64,000 nt of DNA, from assembly GCF_009650435.1 (NCBI RefSeq), contig NZ_VVIP01000059.1, positions 346,450 through 410,449 of the forward strand, read 5' to 3'. Source of the stretch: Foetidibacter luteolus. Lineage in GTDB: Bacteria > Bacteroidota > Bacteroidia > Chitinophagales > Chitinophagaceae. Shown piece by piece: positions 1-6,701 of the stretch (position 1 is the first letter of the stretch; each line of letters opens with the position of its first letter). A program made the translations under genes and the position numbers. Under the pieces are notes generated by a model, which was not told where the DNA came from, searched no databases, and saw nothing but the letters and a program-made list of their open reading frames with translations.

Positions 1-650
1 GCAAGTCGGTAATCATTTTGTCTGAAATTATCTTCAGTGTTATTGGTGTGCTGCTGGGTTTCTCCCTTACAAAAATGGAAGTGTCTGTGGTTATGACGGG
101 CCTGGGGATTGTAGGCCTTGCGGGCATAGTGGTTAAGAACGGTATCCTGGTTATTGAGTTCGCGGATGAGTTAAGGGCCCGCGGCCTTAAAACAAGGGAA
201 GCTGTTGTTCAGGCAGGCAAAACACGTATCATACCCGTATTGTTAACAGCCCTGGCCGCCATTCTTGCCCTTGTGCCTTTGGCGGTAGGGTTTAACATCA
301 ATTTCATCACCCTTTTCAGCCACTTCGATCCGCATATTTTCTTTGGTGGCGATAACGCTGTGTTCTGGAAACCGCTTTCATGGACCATCATTTTTGGCCT
401 TGCCTTCGCCTTTTTTATGACACTGGTAATCGTGCCCAGCATGTACCTGATAGCAGAACGTTTAAGAAGGCCCATGCGCAACATGTATGGCGGCAAATGG
501 ATAAGCATGCTCGGCATACCGCCGCTTACCATAGTATTCTTCCTGCTTATGCTGGCAACCATGCTTAAGCACCGTATAGCCCGTGCCCGCAGAAGAAGAA
601 AGCTGGCCGGTCAAAAAGTAAACGAAGCGTTTATTGGTAGCTGGTTTTAA
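1..650 (+). CDS. RND-family efflux transporter, C-terminal fragment
   Basis: The window opens inside this gene; the frame is open from base 3, so the true start lies upstream. About 215 residues remain, the last transmembrane part of an inner-membrane RND pump of the AcrB/CzcA type. The run GLAGIVVKNGILVIEFA followed by LTALAAILALVPLAVG matches the conserved stretch of the last helices of RND proteins, where the proton-driven cycle is carried. Further hydrophobic segments follow, then a basic tail rich in Arg. The substrate (drug or metal) cannot be told from this piece. A terminator-like hairpin lies about 165 bases downstream. RND family membership is secure. Confidence 0.9.
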   Translation, partial: KSVIILSEIIFSVIGVLLGFSLTKMEVSVVMTGLGIVGLAGIVVKNGILVIEFADELRARGLKTREAVVQAGKTRIIPVLLTALAAILALVPLAVGFNINFITLFSHFDPHIFFGGDNAVFWKPLSWTIIFGLAFAFFMTLVIVPSMYLIAERLRRPMRNMYGGKWISMLGIPPLTIVFFLLMLATMLKHRIARARRRRKLAGQKVNEAFIGSWF

Positions 651-814
651 GAGAGGGAAGAGGGGGAGTGGTAAATAGTGAGTAGGCAGGCAGTAAGAAT
701 AAGTTCTAAAATATTATAAGCTGGCTGGCAAAATGGAATCTCACTAGCGGTTCCCCACTTGCCACTGGCTAAATTTTTACAGTTGGTTTTGGTTAAATCG
801 TCCGAAAGGATATC

Positions 815-844
815 CCGCCCCTGATTCTTCAGGGGCGGCTTTTA
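815..844 (+). terminator. Rho-independent terminator after the RND gene
   Basis: CCGCCCCTGA (815-824) pairs with TCAGGGGCGG (829-838) around a four-base loop and is followed by CTTTT. It is the first strong hairpin downstream of the RND stop. Confidence 0.75.
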
Positions 845-884
845 TGTACAGATCATTGCTTCGCTGCGCTTGCAATTTTTTTTG

Positions 885-970
885 GGGGGACGAGCTCTGT
901 TGCTACTATTGGGCTTTGGTTGTGTCACTCACTTGTACGTTCTGTAATCCTATTCGCCACTGTGCAGCAA
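885..970 (-). repeat. R1 interspersed repeat, GTGACAC type
   Basis: Read on the minus strand it contains the 19-base core GTACAAGTGAGTGACACAA (920-938). After the core come a short ATAGTAGCAA-like stretch and a run of As, as in other R1 copies. Confidence 0.8.
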
Positions 971-1101
971 CCGCCGGTTACTCTAATTTACATGTAGCGC
1001 AATACCACACATCAAAATGCATCCATTCATAAAAATCATTGCAATCAATCGTTACACAAATTCTTACATTAGCCAGCAATTCAAAAAATCATTTACCAGT
1101 T

Positions 1102-1890
1102 ATGATAACCAATCACGAAATAGACTACCGCATCATTGGCGAAGAGATGCAGTATGTGGAAGTAGAGCTTGACCCTAATGAAACAGCCATTGCTGAAGCC
1201 GGGGCATTTATGATGATGGATGACGGCATACAAATGCAAACCATTTTTGGCGATGGCAGCCAGCAGAAAAACACCGGATTTATGGGCAAACTTTTCAGCG
1301 CCGGCAAAAGGCTGCTGGTAGGGGAAAGTCTTTTTATGACGGCATTCACCAATACCGGCCATGGTAAAAAAAGGGTAAGCTTCGCGTCGCCTTACCCCGG
1401 TAAAATAATACCGCTGGATTTGTTGCGGCTTGGCGGTAAGGTAACCTGTCAGAAAGATGCTTTTCTCTGTGCGGCAAAAGGCGTAAGCATCGGCATAGAG
1501 TTCCAGAGAAAACTGGGTACCGGCCTTTTTGGCGGAGAAGGTTTTATTATGGAAAAACTGGAAGGCGATGGCATGGCTTTCGTGCATGCCGGCGGCCATG
1601 TGCTGGAAAAAGAATTACAGCCTGGCGAGTTACTAAAAATTGATACCGGCTGCCTGGTAGCGTTTACACAAACCGTTCAATACGATATACAGTTTGTGGG
1701 CGGCATTAAGAATACGTTGTTTGGTGGCGAGGGTGTTTTCTTTGCAACACTCCGTGGCCCCGGCCGTGTATGGATACAAACATTACCCATCAGCCGTTTG
1801 GCGAGCCGTATTTTAGCTTATGGTACGGTTAACCGAAAAGAAGAAGGCAGCATACTTGGCGGTATTGGCAACTTGCTGGATGGTGATTAG
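1102..1890 (+). CDS. AIM24 / TIGR00266 family protein
   Basis: A 262-residue protein of the AIM24 family (TIGR00266), a beta-rich fold found across bacteria and in yeast mitochondria; its biochemical role is not established. The start is placed at the ATG giving MITNHEIDY, because family members begin close to this motif; an upstream in-frame ATG at 1039 would add 21 residues of unlike composition. Features visible: the early EAGAFMMMDDGI stretch, repeated glycine-rich turns (GGEGFIMEKLEGDG, GGIKNTLFGGEGVFF) and the late LRGPGRVWIQT block, all typical of the family. No signal peptide or membrane segment. It stands alone between two R1 repeats. Family assignment is confident; function is not. 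Confidence 0.88.
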   Translation: MITNHEIDYRIIGEEMQYVEVELDPNETAIAEAGAFMMMDDGIQMQTIFGDGSQQKNTGFMGKLFSAGKRLLVGESLFMTAFTNTGHGKKRVSFASPYPGKIIPLDLLRLGGKVTCQKDAFLCAAKGVSIGIEFQRKLGTGLFGGEGFIMEKLEGDGMAFVHAGGHVLEKELQPGELLKIDTGCLVAFTQTVQYDIQFVGGIKNTLFGGEGVFFATLRGPGRVWIQTLPISRLASRILAYGTVNRKEEGSILGGIGNLLDGD

Positions 1891-1910
1891 TAAGCAATAA
1901 AACCGTTACT

Positions 1911-2038
1911 GTTTCTGCCACCGCAGGTGCCGGAAACATACTACCCCGGTCTGAAAAGCCGCCATGAGAACAGAACGTACAAGTGAGTGACACAAAGGAA
2001 CGATGCCATGAAATACCTCTGCCCGTAACATAAAAAAT
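1911..2038 (+). repeat. R1 interspersed repeat, GTGACAC type, with 5' hairpin
   Basis: One of the longest R1 copies. It starts with a hairpin (GTTTCTGCCACC, GCA loop, GGTGCCGGAAAC, 1911-1937) of the same design as the tandem hairpins at 5783-5970. Then come CTGAAAAGCCGCCATGAGA, the core GTACAAGTGAGTGACACAA (1977-1995), CGATGCCATGAAATACCTC and an A-rich end. Confidence 0.85.
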
Positions 2039-2039
2039 A

Positions 2040-2064
2040 AAGCCCCGGTAACGGGGCCTTATTT
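2040..2064 (-). terminator. Terminator of the RRM gene
   Basis: On the minus strand GGCCCCG pairs with CGGGGCT around TTAC and is followed by TTATTTTTTA. It lies about 30 bases past the stop of the RNA-binding protein gene. The other strand also ends in TTATTTCTTT, so it may act in both directions. Confidence 0.7.
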
Positions 2065-2094
2065 CTTTATTTCAACAAATTGTGCAGTTGAATA

Positions 2095-2412
2095 TTACCA
2101 CCTGCTGCCGCTGTTGCTGTAAGAAGAGCGCCTGTTGTTACCGTAACCGCCGCCATTGCCAGTTTTTTCTTCCCTGGGTTTAGCTACTGTTACGCTGATG
2201 GCCCTGCCTTCTACATGTGCGCCGTTCAATTCTTTGATAGCTTTTTCAGCGGCTGCATCGTTAGGCATTTCAACGAAACCGAAACCACGGCTGCGCTGAG
2301 TGAATTTGTCTAAAATAACTTTAGCAGAAGATACGTCACCGTATTCTTCAAAAAAACCTCTTAAGTCATCGTCTTCAACGTTGAAACTTAAGTTTGAAAC
2401 GTAAATGTTCAT
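2095..2412 (-). CDS. RNA-binding protein with one RRM domain
   Basis: A 105-residue single-RRM protein. RNP-2 is IYVSNL (residues 3-8) and RNP-1 is RGFGFVEM (about 42-49); both carry the aromatic residues that stack on RNA bases. The last 25 residues are a Gly/Asn/Ser/Arg-rich flexible tail (GGGYGNNRRSSYSNSGSRW). This is the common bacterial glycine-rich RRM type, widespread in Bacteroidota and cyanobacteria and often linked to cold or stress RNA handling (established for some relatives, inferred here). A -7 element lies about 128 bases upstream, which leaves an untranslated leader of roughly 120 bases, long for this genome and suggestive of post-transcriptional control. A terminator follows the stop. 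Confidence 0.93.
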   Translation of the reverse strand: MNIYVSNLSFNVEDDDLRGFFEEYGDVSSAKVILDKFTQRSRGFGFVEMPNDAAAEKAIKELNGAHVEGRAISVTVAKPREEKTGNGGGYGNNRRSSYSNSGSRW

Positions 2413-2539
2413 GTTAAAATATTGATTATAAAATTTTCTGAGAAAAAACAGGAGTAAAGAAGACTAACTATTAGCAGCTTATATGCGTAGCAGAAAAAAT
2501 CGTTCACTTACTAAATACTGTAAAACTCAAATAACGTGG

Positions 2540-2547
2540 CAAAAGTA
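2540..2547 (-). promoter_or_regulatory. -7 promoter element of the RRM gene
   Basis: TACTTTTG on the minus strand matches the Bacteroidota consensus TAnnTTTG. Transcription from here would give a leader of about 120 bases before the RRM start at 2412. Confidence 0.5.
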
Positions 2548-2654
2548 AGCGAATAAACAATGCCTGTCTAAATTATTTTAAAAATAGTTTGTTATCTTTT
2601 GATTAACGCCTTTTTGCAGTACCCGTCTTAATTTTAGTTGCTAAATATTAATCT

Positions 2655-3599
2655 ATGGAAAAACGTAAGCTTGGCAATTCTGGTTTGGAAGCCGCACCCC
2701 TGGCGTTTGGCGGCAATGTATTTGGCTGGACGATTGATGAACCCTCTTCCTTTAAAATACTGGATGCTTTTGTAGGCGAGGGTTTCAACCTTATAGATAC
2801 CGCAAATGCTTACTCCCGCTGGGCGCCGGGTAATAAGGGCGGAGAATCGGAAACCATTATTGGAAACTGGATGAAGAAGAATAACAACCGGAGGCAAGTA
2901 CTCATTGCCACAAAAGTGGGCGCCGACATGGGAGAAGGGAAAAACCTTTCTAAAGCGTACATACTTAAGGAAGCGGAAAAATCTTTGAAAAGGCTGCAAA
3001 CGGATTATATTGACCTGTACCAATCTCACTACGACGATGAGGTTACGCCGGTTGAAGAAACGATGGAAGCTTATGCGCAACTGGTAAAAGAAGGTAAGGT
3101 ACGTGCGGTGGGCACCAGCAATATGAGTCCTGAGAGGTTGTTGCAATCCCTGGAGGCAAGTGAAACAAACCACCTGCCACGGTACGAAACCCTGCAGCCT
3201 TTGTACAACCTGTACGACCGTGAAAAATTTGAGCGTGAATATGAGCCTGTTTGCCTGGAACGCAATATCGGCGTGCTGAATTACTACGCTTTGGCCAGTG
3301 GTTTTTTAACAGGTAAGTATCGCTCTGAGGCCGACCTCGATAAAAGTGCCCGCGGCCAGGGTAGCAAAAAGTACCTTAATGCCAAAGGGTTTGCCATATT
3401 GGAGGCGTTGGATAAAGTGTCTGCGGAATACAATACAACTCCAGCCGCGGTTGCTATTGCGTGGCTGTTGGCAAGGCCATCTGTAACGGCGCCTATTGCC
3501 AGCGCCACCAGTGTTGAGCAATTAGAGTCACTGGTAAATGCTACAAAACTTGTGCTGAGCGGGGAGGCGCTGGCGCTGCTGGATGTAGCAAGCTCTTAA
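2655..3599 (+). CDS. Aldo/keto reductase
   Basis: A 314-residue NAD(P)H-dependent oxidoreductase of the aldo/keto reductase superfamily, a cytoplasmic TIM-barrel enzyme reducing carbonyl compounds. The catalytic tetrad is visible: Asp48 and Tyr53 in LIDTANAY, Lys87 in IATKVG, His125 in YQSHYDD. The C-terminal part shows the cofactor-binding pattern (IAWLLARPSVTAPIASAT). The order of motifs and the insert after Tyr53 (SRWAPGNKGGESE) fit the group around E. coli YajO and Tas-like proteins, with unknown substrate. The ATG at 2655 gives a normal N-terminus (MEKRKLGNSGL). It is divergent from the RRM gene and ends just before a small simple-sequence palindrome at 3600-3657. Confidence 0.92.
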   Translation: MEKRKLGNSGLEAAPLAFGGNVFGWTIDEPSSFKILDAFVGEGFNLIDTANAYSRWAPGNKGGESETIIGNWMKKNNNRRQVLIATKVGADMGEGKNLSKAYILKEAEKSLKRLQTDYIDLYQSHYDDEVTPVEETMEAYAQLVKEGKVRAVGTSNMSPERLLQSLEASETNHLPRYETLQPLYNLYDREKFEREYEPVCLERNIGVLNYYALASGFLTGKYRSEADLDKSARGQGSKKYLNAKGFAILEALDKVSAEYNTTPAAVAIAWLLARPSVTAPIASATSVEQLESLVNATKLVLSGEALALLDVASS

Positions 3600-3657
3600 A
3601 CATGTGAGATGTTAGATGTAAATGTCAATGTACATCCCACATCTAACATCTAACATA
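3600..3657. repeat. Simple-sequence palindrome (ACATCTAACATC type)
   Basis: CATGTGAGATGTTAGATGTA is followed within 15 bases by an inverted copy, ACATCCCACATCTAACATC. The same words recur at about 34635-34712 and 53785-53825. It could fold as a hairpin after the aldo/keto reductase, but the words are a genome-level simple repeat rather than a typical terminator. Confidence 0.6.
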
Positions 3658-3677
3658 TTTTTTACTTTTACCCTTAC

Positions 3678-4199
3678 ATGATAAAGTTCACCGCTACCAT
3701 AGAACAGTTTAAAGAAAATGCCGATAAAACCGGTTGGACGTACATTACTATCCCTGTTGATGTTGCTCAAAAGCTAAACCCGGGCAATAAAAAAATTTTC
3801 CGTATCAAAGGAAAACTGGATAGCTACAACATCAGCGGAAAAAGCCTGTTGCCAATGGGCGATGGCAGCTATATACTGGCGCTTAATGAAGCTGTGCGCA
3901 AAGGCATTAAAAAAAGAAAAGGAGCTACACTGCAGGTTCAACTGGAAAAAGACGAAGCCCCTGTTGAATTTTGTGCCGAGCTAATGGAATGCCTGGAAGA
4001 TGAGCCTGTCGCCAAAGAATACTTTAACAGCCTTACCAAATCTCATCGTAAATATTTTTCAGACTGGATAATGTCGGCCAAAACAGAGCCTACCAAAACA
4101 AAGCGTATAGCGCAGGCCATCAACGCTATGCAAAAAAAATTCGACTTTGGCCAAATGCTCCGCAGCCTGCGGGATGAGCGCCGGGAGCTGAATGGTTGA
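3678..4199 (+). CDS. DUF1905 / YdeI-OmdA family protein
   Basis: A 173-residue cytoplasmic protein of two parts. Residues 1-95 form a DUF1905 beta-barrel (KFTATIEQF, GWTYITIPVDVAQKL, GDGSYILALNEAVRKGI). Residues about 100-170 form the bacteriocin-protection (YdeI/OmpD-associated, OmdA) helical domain, with the FNSLTKSHRKYFSDWIMSAK pattern and KTKRIAQAI. Proteins of this arrangement are common in Bacteroidota; the reaction, if any, is unknown. The gene lies alone between the aldo/keto reductase and the glutaminyl cyclase gene, same strand, with gaps of 78 and 72 bases. Domain assignment is strong; no function is claimed. Confidence 0.88.
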   Translation: MIKFTATIEQFKENADKTGWTYITIPVDVAQKLNPGNKKIFRIKGKLDSYNISGKSLLPMGDGSYILALNEAVRKGIKKRKGATLQVQLEKDEAPVEFCAELMECLEDEPVAKEYFNSLTKSHRKYFSDWIMSAKTEPTKTKRIAQAINAMQKKFDFGQMLRSLRDERRELNG

Positions 4200-4259
4200 A
4201 AGCCCCGGGCTACTTGATAAAACTTTGTCAATTTAACCGGCCGATATATGCCAGAATAA

Positions 4260-4267
4260 TATTTTTG
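4260..4267 (+). promoter_or_regulatory. -7 promoter element of the glutaminyl cyclase gene
   Basis: TATTTTTG matches TAnnTTTG and ends four bases before the ATG at 4272. Transcription would begin at or next to the start codon, so the mRNA is probably leaderless. Confidence 0.6.
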
Positions 4268-4271
4268 CGCT

Positions 4272-5081
4272 ATGAACCAATTGATGACAACCGGCTTTTC
4301 TGCTTTGTTGCTGCTCGCTGTAGGCTGTGGCAATGATACCCCGTCCGGTGAAACTATTGAAAACAGTAATACCGTTCCAGCCCCTCCTGTATTAACATAC
4401 AGTGTAGTAAAAGTATATCCGCACGATACCACTTCTTATATCCAGGGTTTAATATGGTACAACAACAGCCTGTACGAAGGCACAGGCAACTACGGCGAAA
4501 GCCGGTTAATGAAGGTGGATATAAACAGCGGCAAAGCCAGCCAGGCTATTGATCTTGACAAGAAGATATTTGGAGAAGGTATTACCATATTGAATGATAA
4601 AATATATCAGCTTACCTGGAAGGAACATAAAGTATTTGTTTATGACACTAAAACATTCAAAAAACTACAGGAATTTGAATGGCCTTACGAAGGGTGGGGC
4701 ATTACCCATAATGGTAAAGAACTTATCATTAGTACCGGCAGCAACAGTATTTACTTTGTAGAGCCCGCCACCTTTAAAATTTTGAGAACCATTGGCGTTT
4801 CAGACAATTACGGTCCGGCAGGTATGATTAATGAGCTGGAGTACGTAAATGGGTTTATTTATGCCAACCAGTACGAAACAGATTATATACTCAAAATAAA
4901 CCCGCAGACCGGTACTGTAGAAGGTAAACTTGACCTTGAAAACATCCTGCAGAAAAACCAGGTTAAGTACAACCCGCAGGCAATAAATGTATTGAATGGC
5001 ATAGCTTACGACAGTGCTAAAAACAGCTTCCTGGTTACCGGTAAATGGTGGCCTGCGTTATTCGAAATAAAGGTTAACTAA
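4272..5081 (+). CDS. Glutaminyl-peptide cyclotransferase, lipoprotein
   Basis: A 269-residue glutaminyl cyclase of the plant/bacterial beta-propeller type (PF05096), which turns N-terminal glutamine of peptides into pyroglutamate. A lipoprotein signal is present: hydrophobic LLLLAVG then Cys19, so the mature protein is probably a membrane-anchored envelope enzyme. Family signatures: FTQG-like TSYIQGLIWYNNSLYEGTG, YGESRL, FGEGITIL, YQLTWKEHKVFVYD, EGWGITHNG, INELEYVNGFIYANQYETD, and the late NGIAYDSAKNSFLVTGKWWP. Length is normal for the family. A -7 promoter element sits four bases upstream of the ATG. It stands as a single gene and ends 11 bases from the convergent acetyltransferase gene. 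Confidence 0.92.
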   Translation: MNQLMTTGFSALLLLAVGCGNDTPSGETIENSNTVPAPPVLTYSVVKVYPHDTTSYIQGLIWYNNSLYEGTGNYGESRLMKVDINSGKASQAIDLDKKIFGEGITILNDKIYQLTWKEHKVFVYDTKTFKKLQEFEWPYEGWGITHNGKELIISTGSNSIYFVEPATFKILRTIGVSDNYGPAGMINELEYVNGFIYANQYETDYILKINPQTGTVEGKLDLENILQKNQVKYNPQAINVLNGIAYDSAKNSFLVTGKWWPALFEIKVN

Positions 5082-5092
5082 GGCTGAAATTG

Positions 5093-5581
5093 CTACAACC
5101 TTTTTCTCATTACATAATCATTCATGTAAAAACCGCTGCCAATGGCTACATCCACTGTTTCTACAATGTCAAAGCCTTTTTTGCGGTAATAACTGCAGGC
5201 AGGGTTGTTGCGGTTTACGTTTAAAATAAGTTCAGTGGCAAGGTGGGCTTTGGCAGTTTCAATCACTTTTTCAAGCAGTGCTTTGCCGGCGCCGGATTTT
5301 TGTATGTCAGGAAGCACATACAGTTTTTGCAGTTTCCACCTTTTTTGCGGTTCCACTACATTACAGCTTGCAAAACCAATGGGTTCGTTACCCTGTTCGG
5401 CTATGTAAAAATGATGGTGATGGGCAAACTGTTCTTCCAGGGATGAAGTACTGTATATCAGGTCCAGCATGTAATCCAGTTGTTCCGCGGAAAGTATGCT
5501 GCCATACGCCACAGGCCATGTAGCATAAGCTATCTGCCGTATTACAGGTATGTCGTTTACAGTAGCGGAGCGGATGTTCAT
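5093..5581 (-). CDS. GNAT family N-acetyltransferase
   Basis: A 162-residue GCN5-related acetyltransferase that would move acetyl from acetyl-CoA to an unknown amine. The start is set at the ATG giving MNIRSATVND; a TTG seven codons upstream is less likely. Motif A is seen in LQKLYVLPDIQKSGAGKALLEKVIE, with the Q-x-x-G-x-G/A pyrophosphate loop (QKSGAG). The later NRNNPACSYYRKKGFDIVET block is motif B, including the usual Tyr in YYRKKGF. No signal peptide. It converges with the glutaminyl cyclase gene and lies downstream of the R2 copy and hairpin array. Family is sure, substrate unknown. Confidence 0.92.
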   Translation of the reverse strand: MNIRSATVNDIPVIRQIAYATWPVAYGSILSAEQLDYMLDLIYSTSSLEEQFAHHHHFYIAEQGNEPIGFASCNVVEPQKRWKLQKLYVLPDIQKSGAGKALLEKVIETAKAHLATELILNVNRNNPACSYYRKKGFDIVETVDVAIGSGFYMNDYVMRKRL

Positions 5582-5659
5582 AAACGTTGGATTGTGGTGC
5601 AAAATAACCAGAGATTATTAAAACTAATACTATTGGTTTTTTATAAGCAGAAGTTTTTT

Positions 5660-5770
5660 AGGGGTGCCCCCAAGCTATCGCAAGGGGTCGGGCTTTCCGC
5701 TATTACTCCGGCACAAGACCCCTGCTGCGATGGCCTCACCGGGGTAGCCGCTTCAATCCCTCACCCTCAG
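5660..5770 (+). repeat. R2 interspersed repeat
   Basis: Standard R2 order: GGGGTGCCCCCAAGC, CGCAAGGGGTCGGGC, TTTCCGCTATTACTCCGGCA, a variable GC-rich middle, CCTCACCGGGGTAGCCGCTT, CAATCCCTCACCC. Open in several frames, but the same words recur at eight other sites in unrelated settings, so it is not coding. Confidence 0.85.
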
Positions 5771-5774
5771 GTGC

Positions 5775-5972
5775 GGCCTGCTGTCTCTGCCACACAGTGC
5801 CAGAAACATGAACGTAGCCTGCCGTCTCTGCCACGCAGTGCCAGAAACATGAACGTAGCCTGCCGTCTCTGCCACGCAGTGCCAGAGACCACAGGCCGCC
5901 TGTCGTTTCTGCCACGCAGTGCCAGAAACATGGATACAACATGCCGTCTCTGCCACACAGTGCCAGAGACAT
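5775..5972 (-). repeat. Five-copy tandem hairpin array (about 41-base unit)
   Basis: Five 25-base hairpins start at 5783, 5824, 5865, 5905 and 5946 (spacing 41, 41, 40, 41). Each is GTYTCTG-C-CAC-RCA-GTG-C-CAGARAC: a seven-pair outer stem, one C-C mismatch, a three-pair inner stem and a three-base loop. The third outer pair changes between copies as C/A, C/A, C/G, T/A, C/G. On the minus strand all five pair (G-U, G-U, G-C, A-U, G-C). Minus-strand transcription from the PAP2 gene would read through it, so it may lie in that 3' UTR. Confidence 0.85.
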
Positions 5973-6082
5973 ACATACAGCAACCTATTATAAAAGACTT
6001 ACAGCTCCACAGAAGCCACCCTCAAACTAAACGTGTTTACTTCGAAACGGTAAAACCAACCAAAAATTATAGCGGCAATAAG

Positions 6083-6685
6083 TTATTTGCGGCGGAACAA
6101 TTTTTTATTCAGCCAATGGTTTAAATAGCCGCTGCCAATACCAACAGCAGCGCCGCCCAAAATATCGGTGGGATAATGTACACCCAGGTACATCCTCGAG
6201 TAACCAACGCTGGCAGCCCAGGCGTATGCAGGTACGGTTATATACCATTTTTTATATTCCAGCGCCAATGTGGTGGCTGTGGCAAACGCTACGGAAGTAT
6301 GGCCGGAGGGGAAAGAACGCATGTCATTGCCTGCTTCATAAGGGTGTATAAGGTCGGGATAGGAAGCTACCGGCCTGTCTCTCCGGATGATACGCTTGGC
6401 GCCTTGCGAAATAATGGTAGATACCAGGAAAGTGCCAGCCAGTTCGTACGCGTTAAGTTGGGTTTCTTTATTGGACGATAATGCCCCCGCTATCCACAGG
6501 CCAACCGGCAGCCCCGCTCCAATGTAATAAGCCGATGCAGAGGTTGTTTTCCAATAGCCTGAACTGGGGTTATCCGGATTAATGTTCTTAAGCGTGTTGA
6601 TATCGAAATTCTGCCCCTGCACCCCAAAGCAGGCTGTTAATGCCAGCACTGCGGTAATAATGTAACGATGATAATATTTTTTCAA
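6083..6685 (-). CDS. PAP2-family phosphatase, exported
   Basis: A 200-residue type 2 phosphatidic-acid-phosphatase family protein. The three phosphatase motifs are complete: KRIIRRDRP (motif 1), PSGHT (motif 2), SRMYLGVHYPTD (motif 3, with the His nucleophile and its Asp partner). An N-terminal signal sequence (hydrophobic ITAVLALTACFG ending VQGQ) and several hydrophobic stretches place it in the cell envelope. Substrate may be a lipid phosphate or undecaprenyl pyrophosphate; the sequence does not decide. It is transcribed away from valS, ending 500 bases from the next gene, with the hairpin array and an R2 copy downstream. It lies 17 bases after the valS stop, so the two could be cotranscribed. 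Confidence 0.93.
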   Translation of the reverse strand: MKKYYHRYIITAVLALTACFGVQGQNFDINTLKNINPDNPSSGYWKTTSASAYYIGAGLPVGLWIAGALSSNKETQLNAYELAGTFLVSTIISQGAKRIIRRDRPVASYPDLIHPYEAGNDMRSFPSGHTSVAFATATTLALEYKKWYITVPAYAWAASVGYSRMYLGVHYPTDILGGAAVGIGSGYLNHWLNKKLFRRK

Positions 6686-6701
6686 AGTATTGCTTTAACG
6701 G

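Larger units (their letters stand above)
651..1101. other. Intergenic gap with a terminator and an R1 repeat
   Basis: This gap of about 450 bases holds a simple-sequence patch (about 660-700), a terminator hairpin (815-844) and an R1 repeat on the minus strand (885-970). I see no gene in it; short open frames here overlap the repeat and resemble nothing known. Confidence 0.7.
5582..6082. other. Intergenic gap with R2 copy and hairpin array
   Basis: Five hundred bases without a credible gene. It holds an R2 copy (5660-5770) joined directly to five tandem hairpin units (5775-5972). The last 110 bases before the PAP2 gene show nothing I recognise. Confidence 0.75.

Noticed and set aside
844..1032. 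Short plus-strand frame
   Set aside because: It crosses an R1 copy on the wrong strand and resembles nothing.
5775..5972. CRISPR array
   Set aside because: Units are whole 41-base tandem copies with no unique spacers, and no cas genes are near.
5480..6124. Plus-strand open frame of 214 codons over R2 and the hairpin array, and three minus-strand frames with repeated WHCVAET-like words
   Set aside because: The repeats are explained by the 41-base hairpin unit, open in several frames at once; no start signal or family match.
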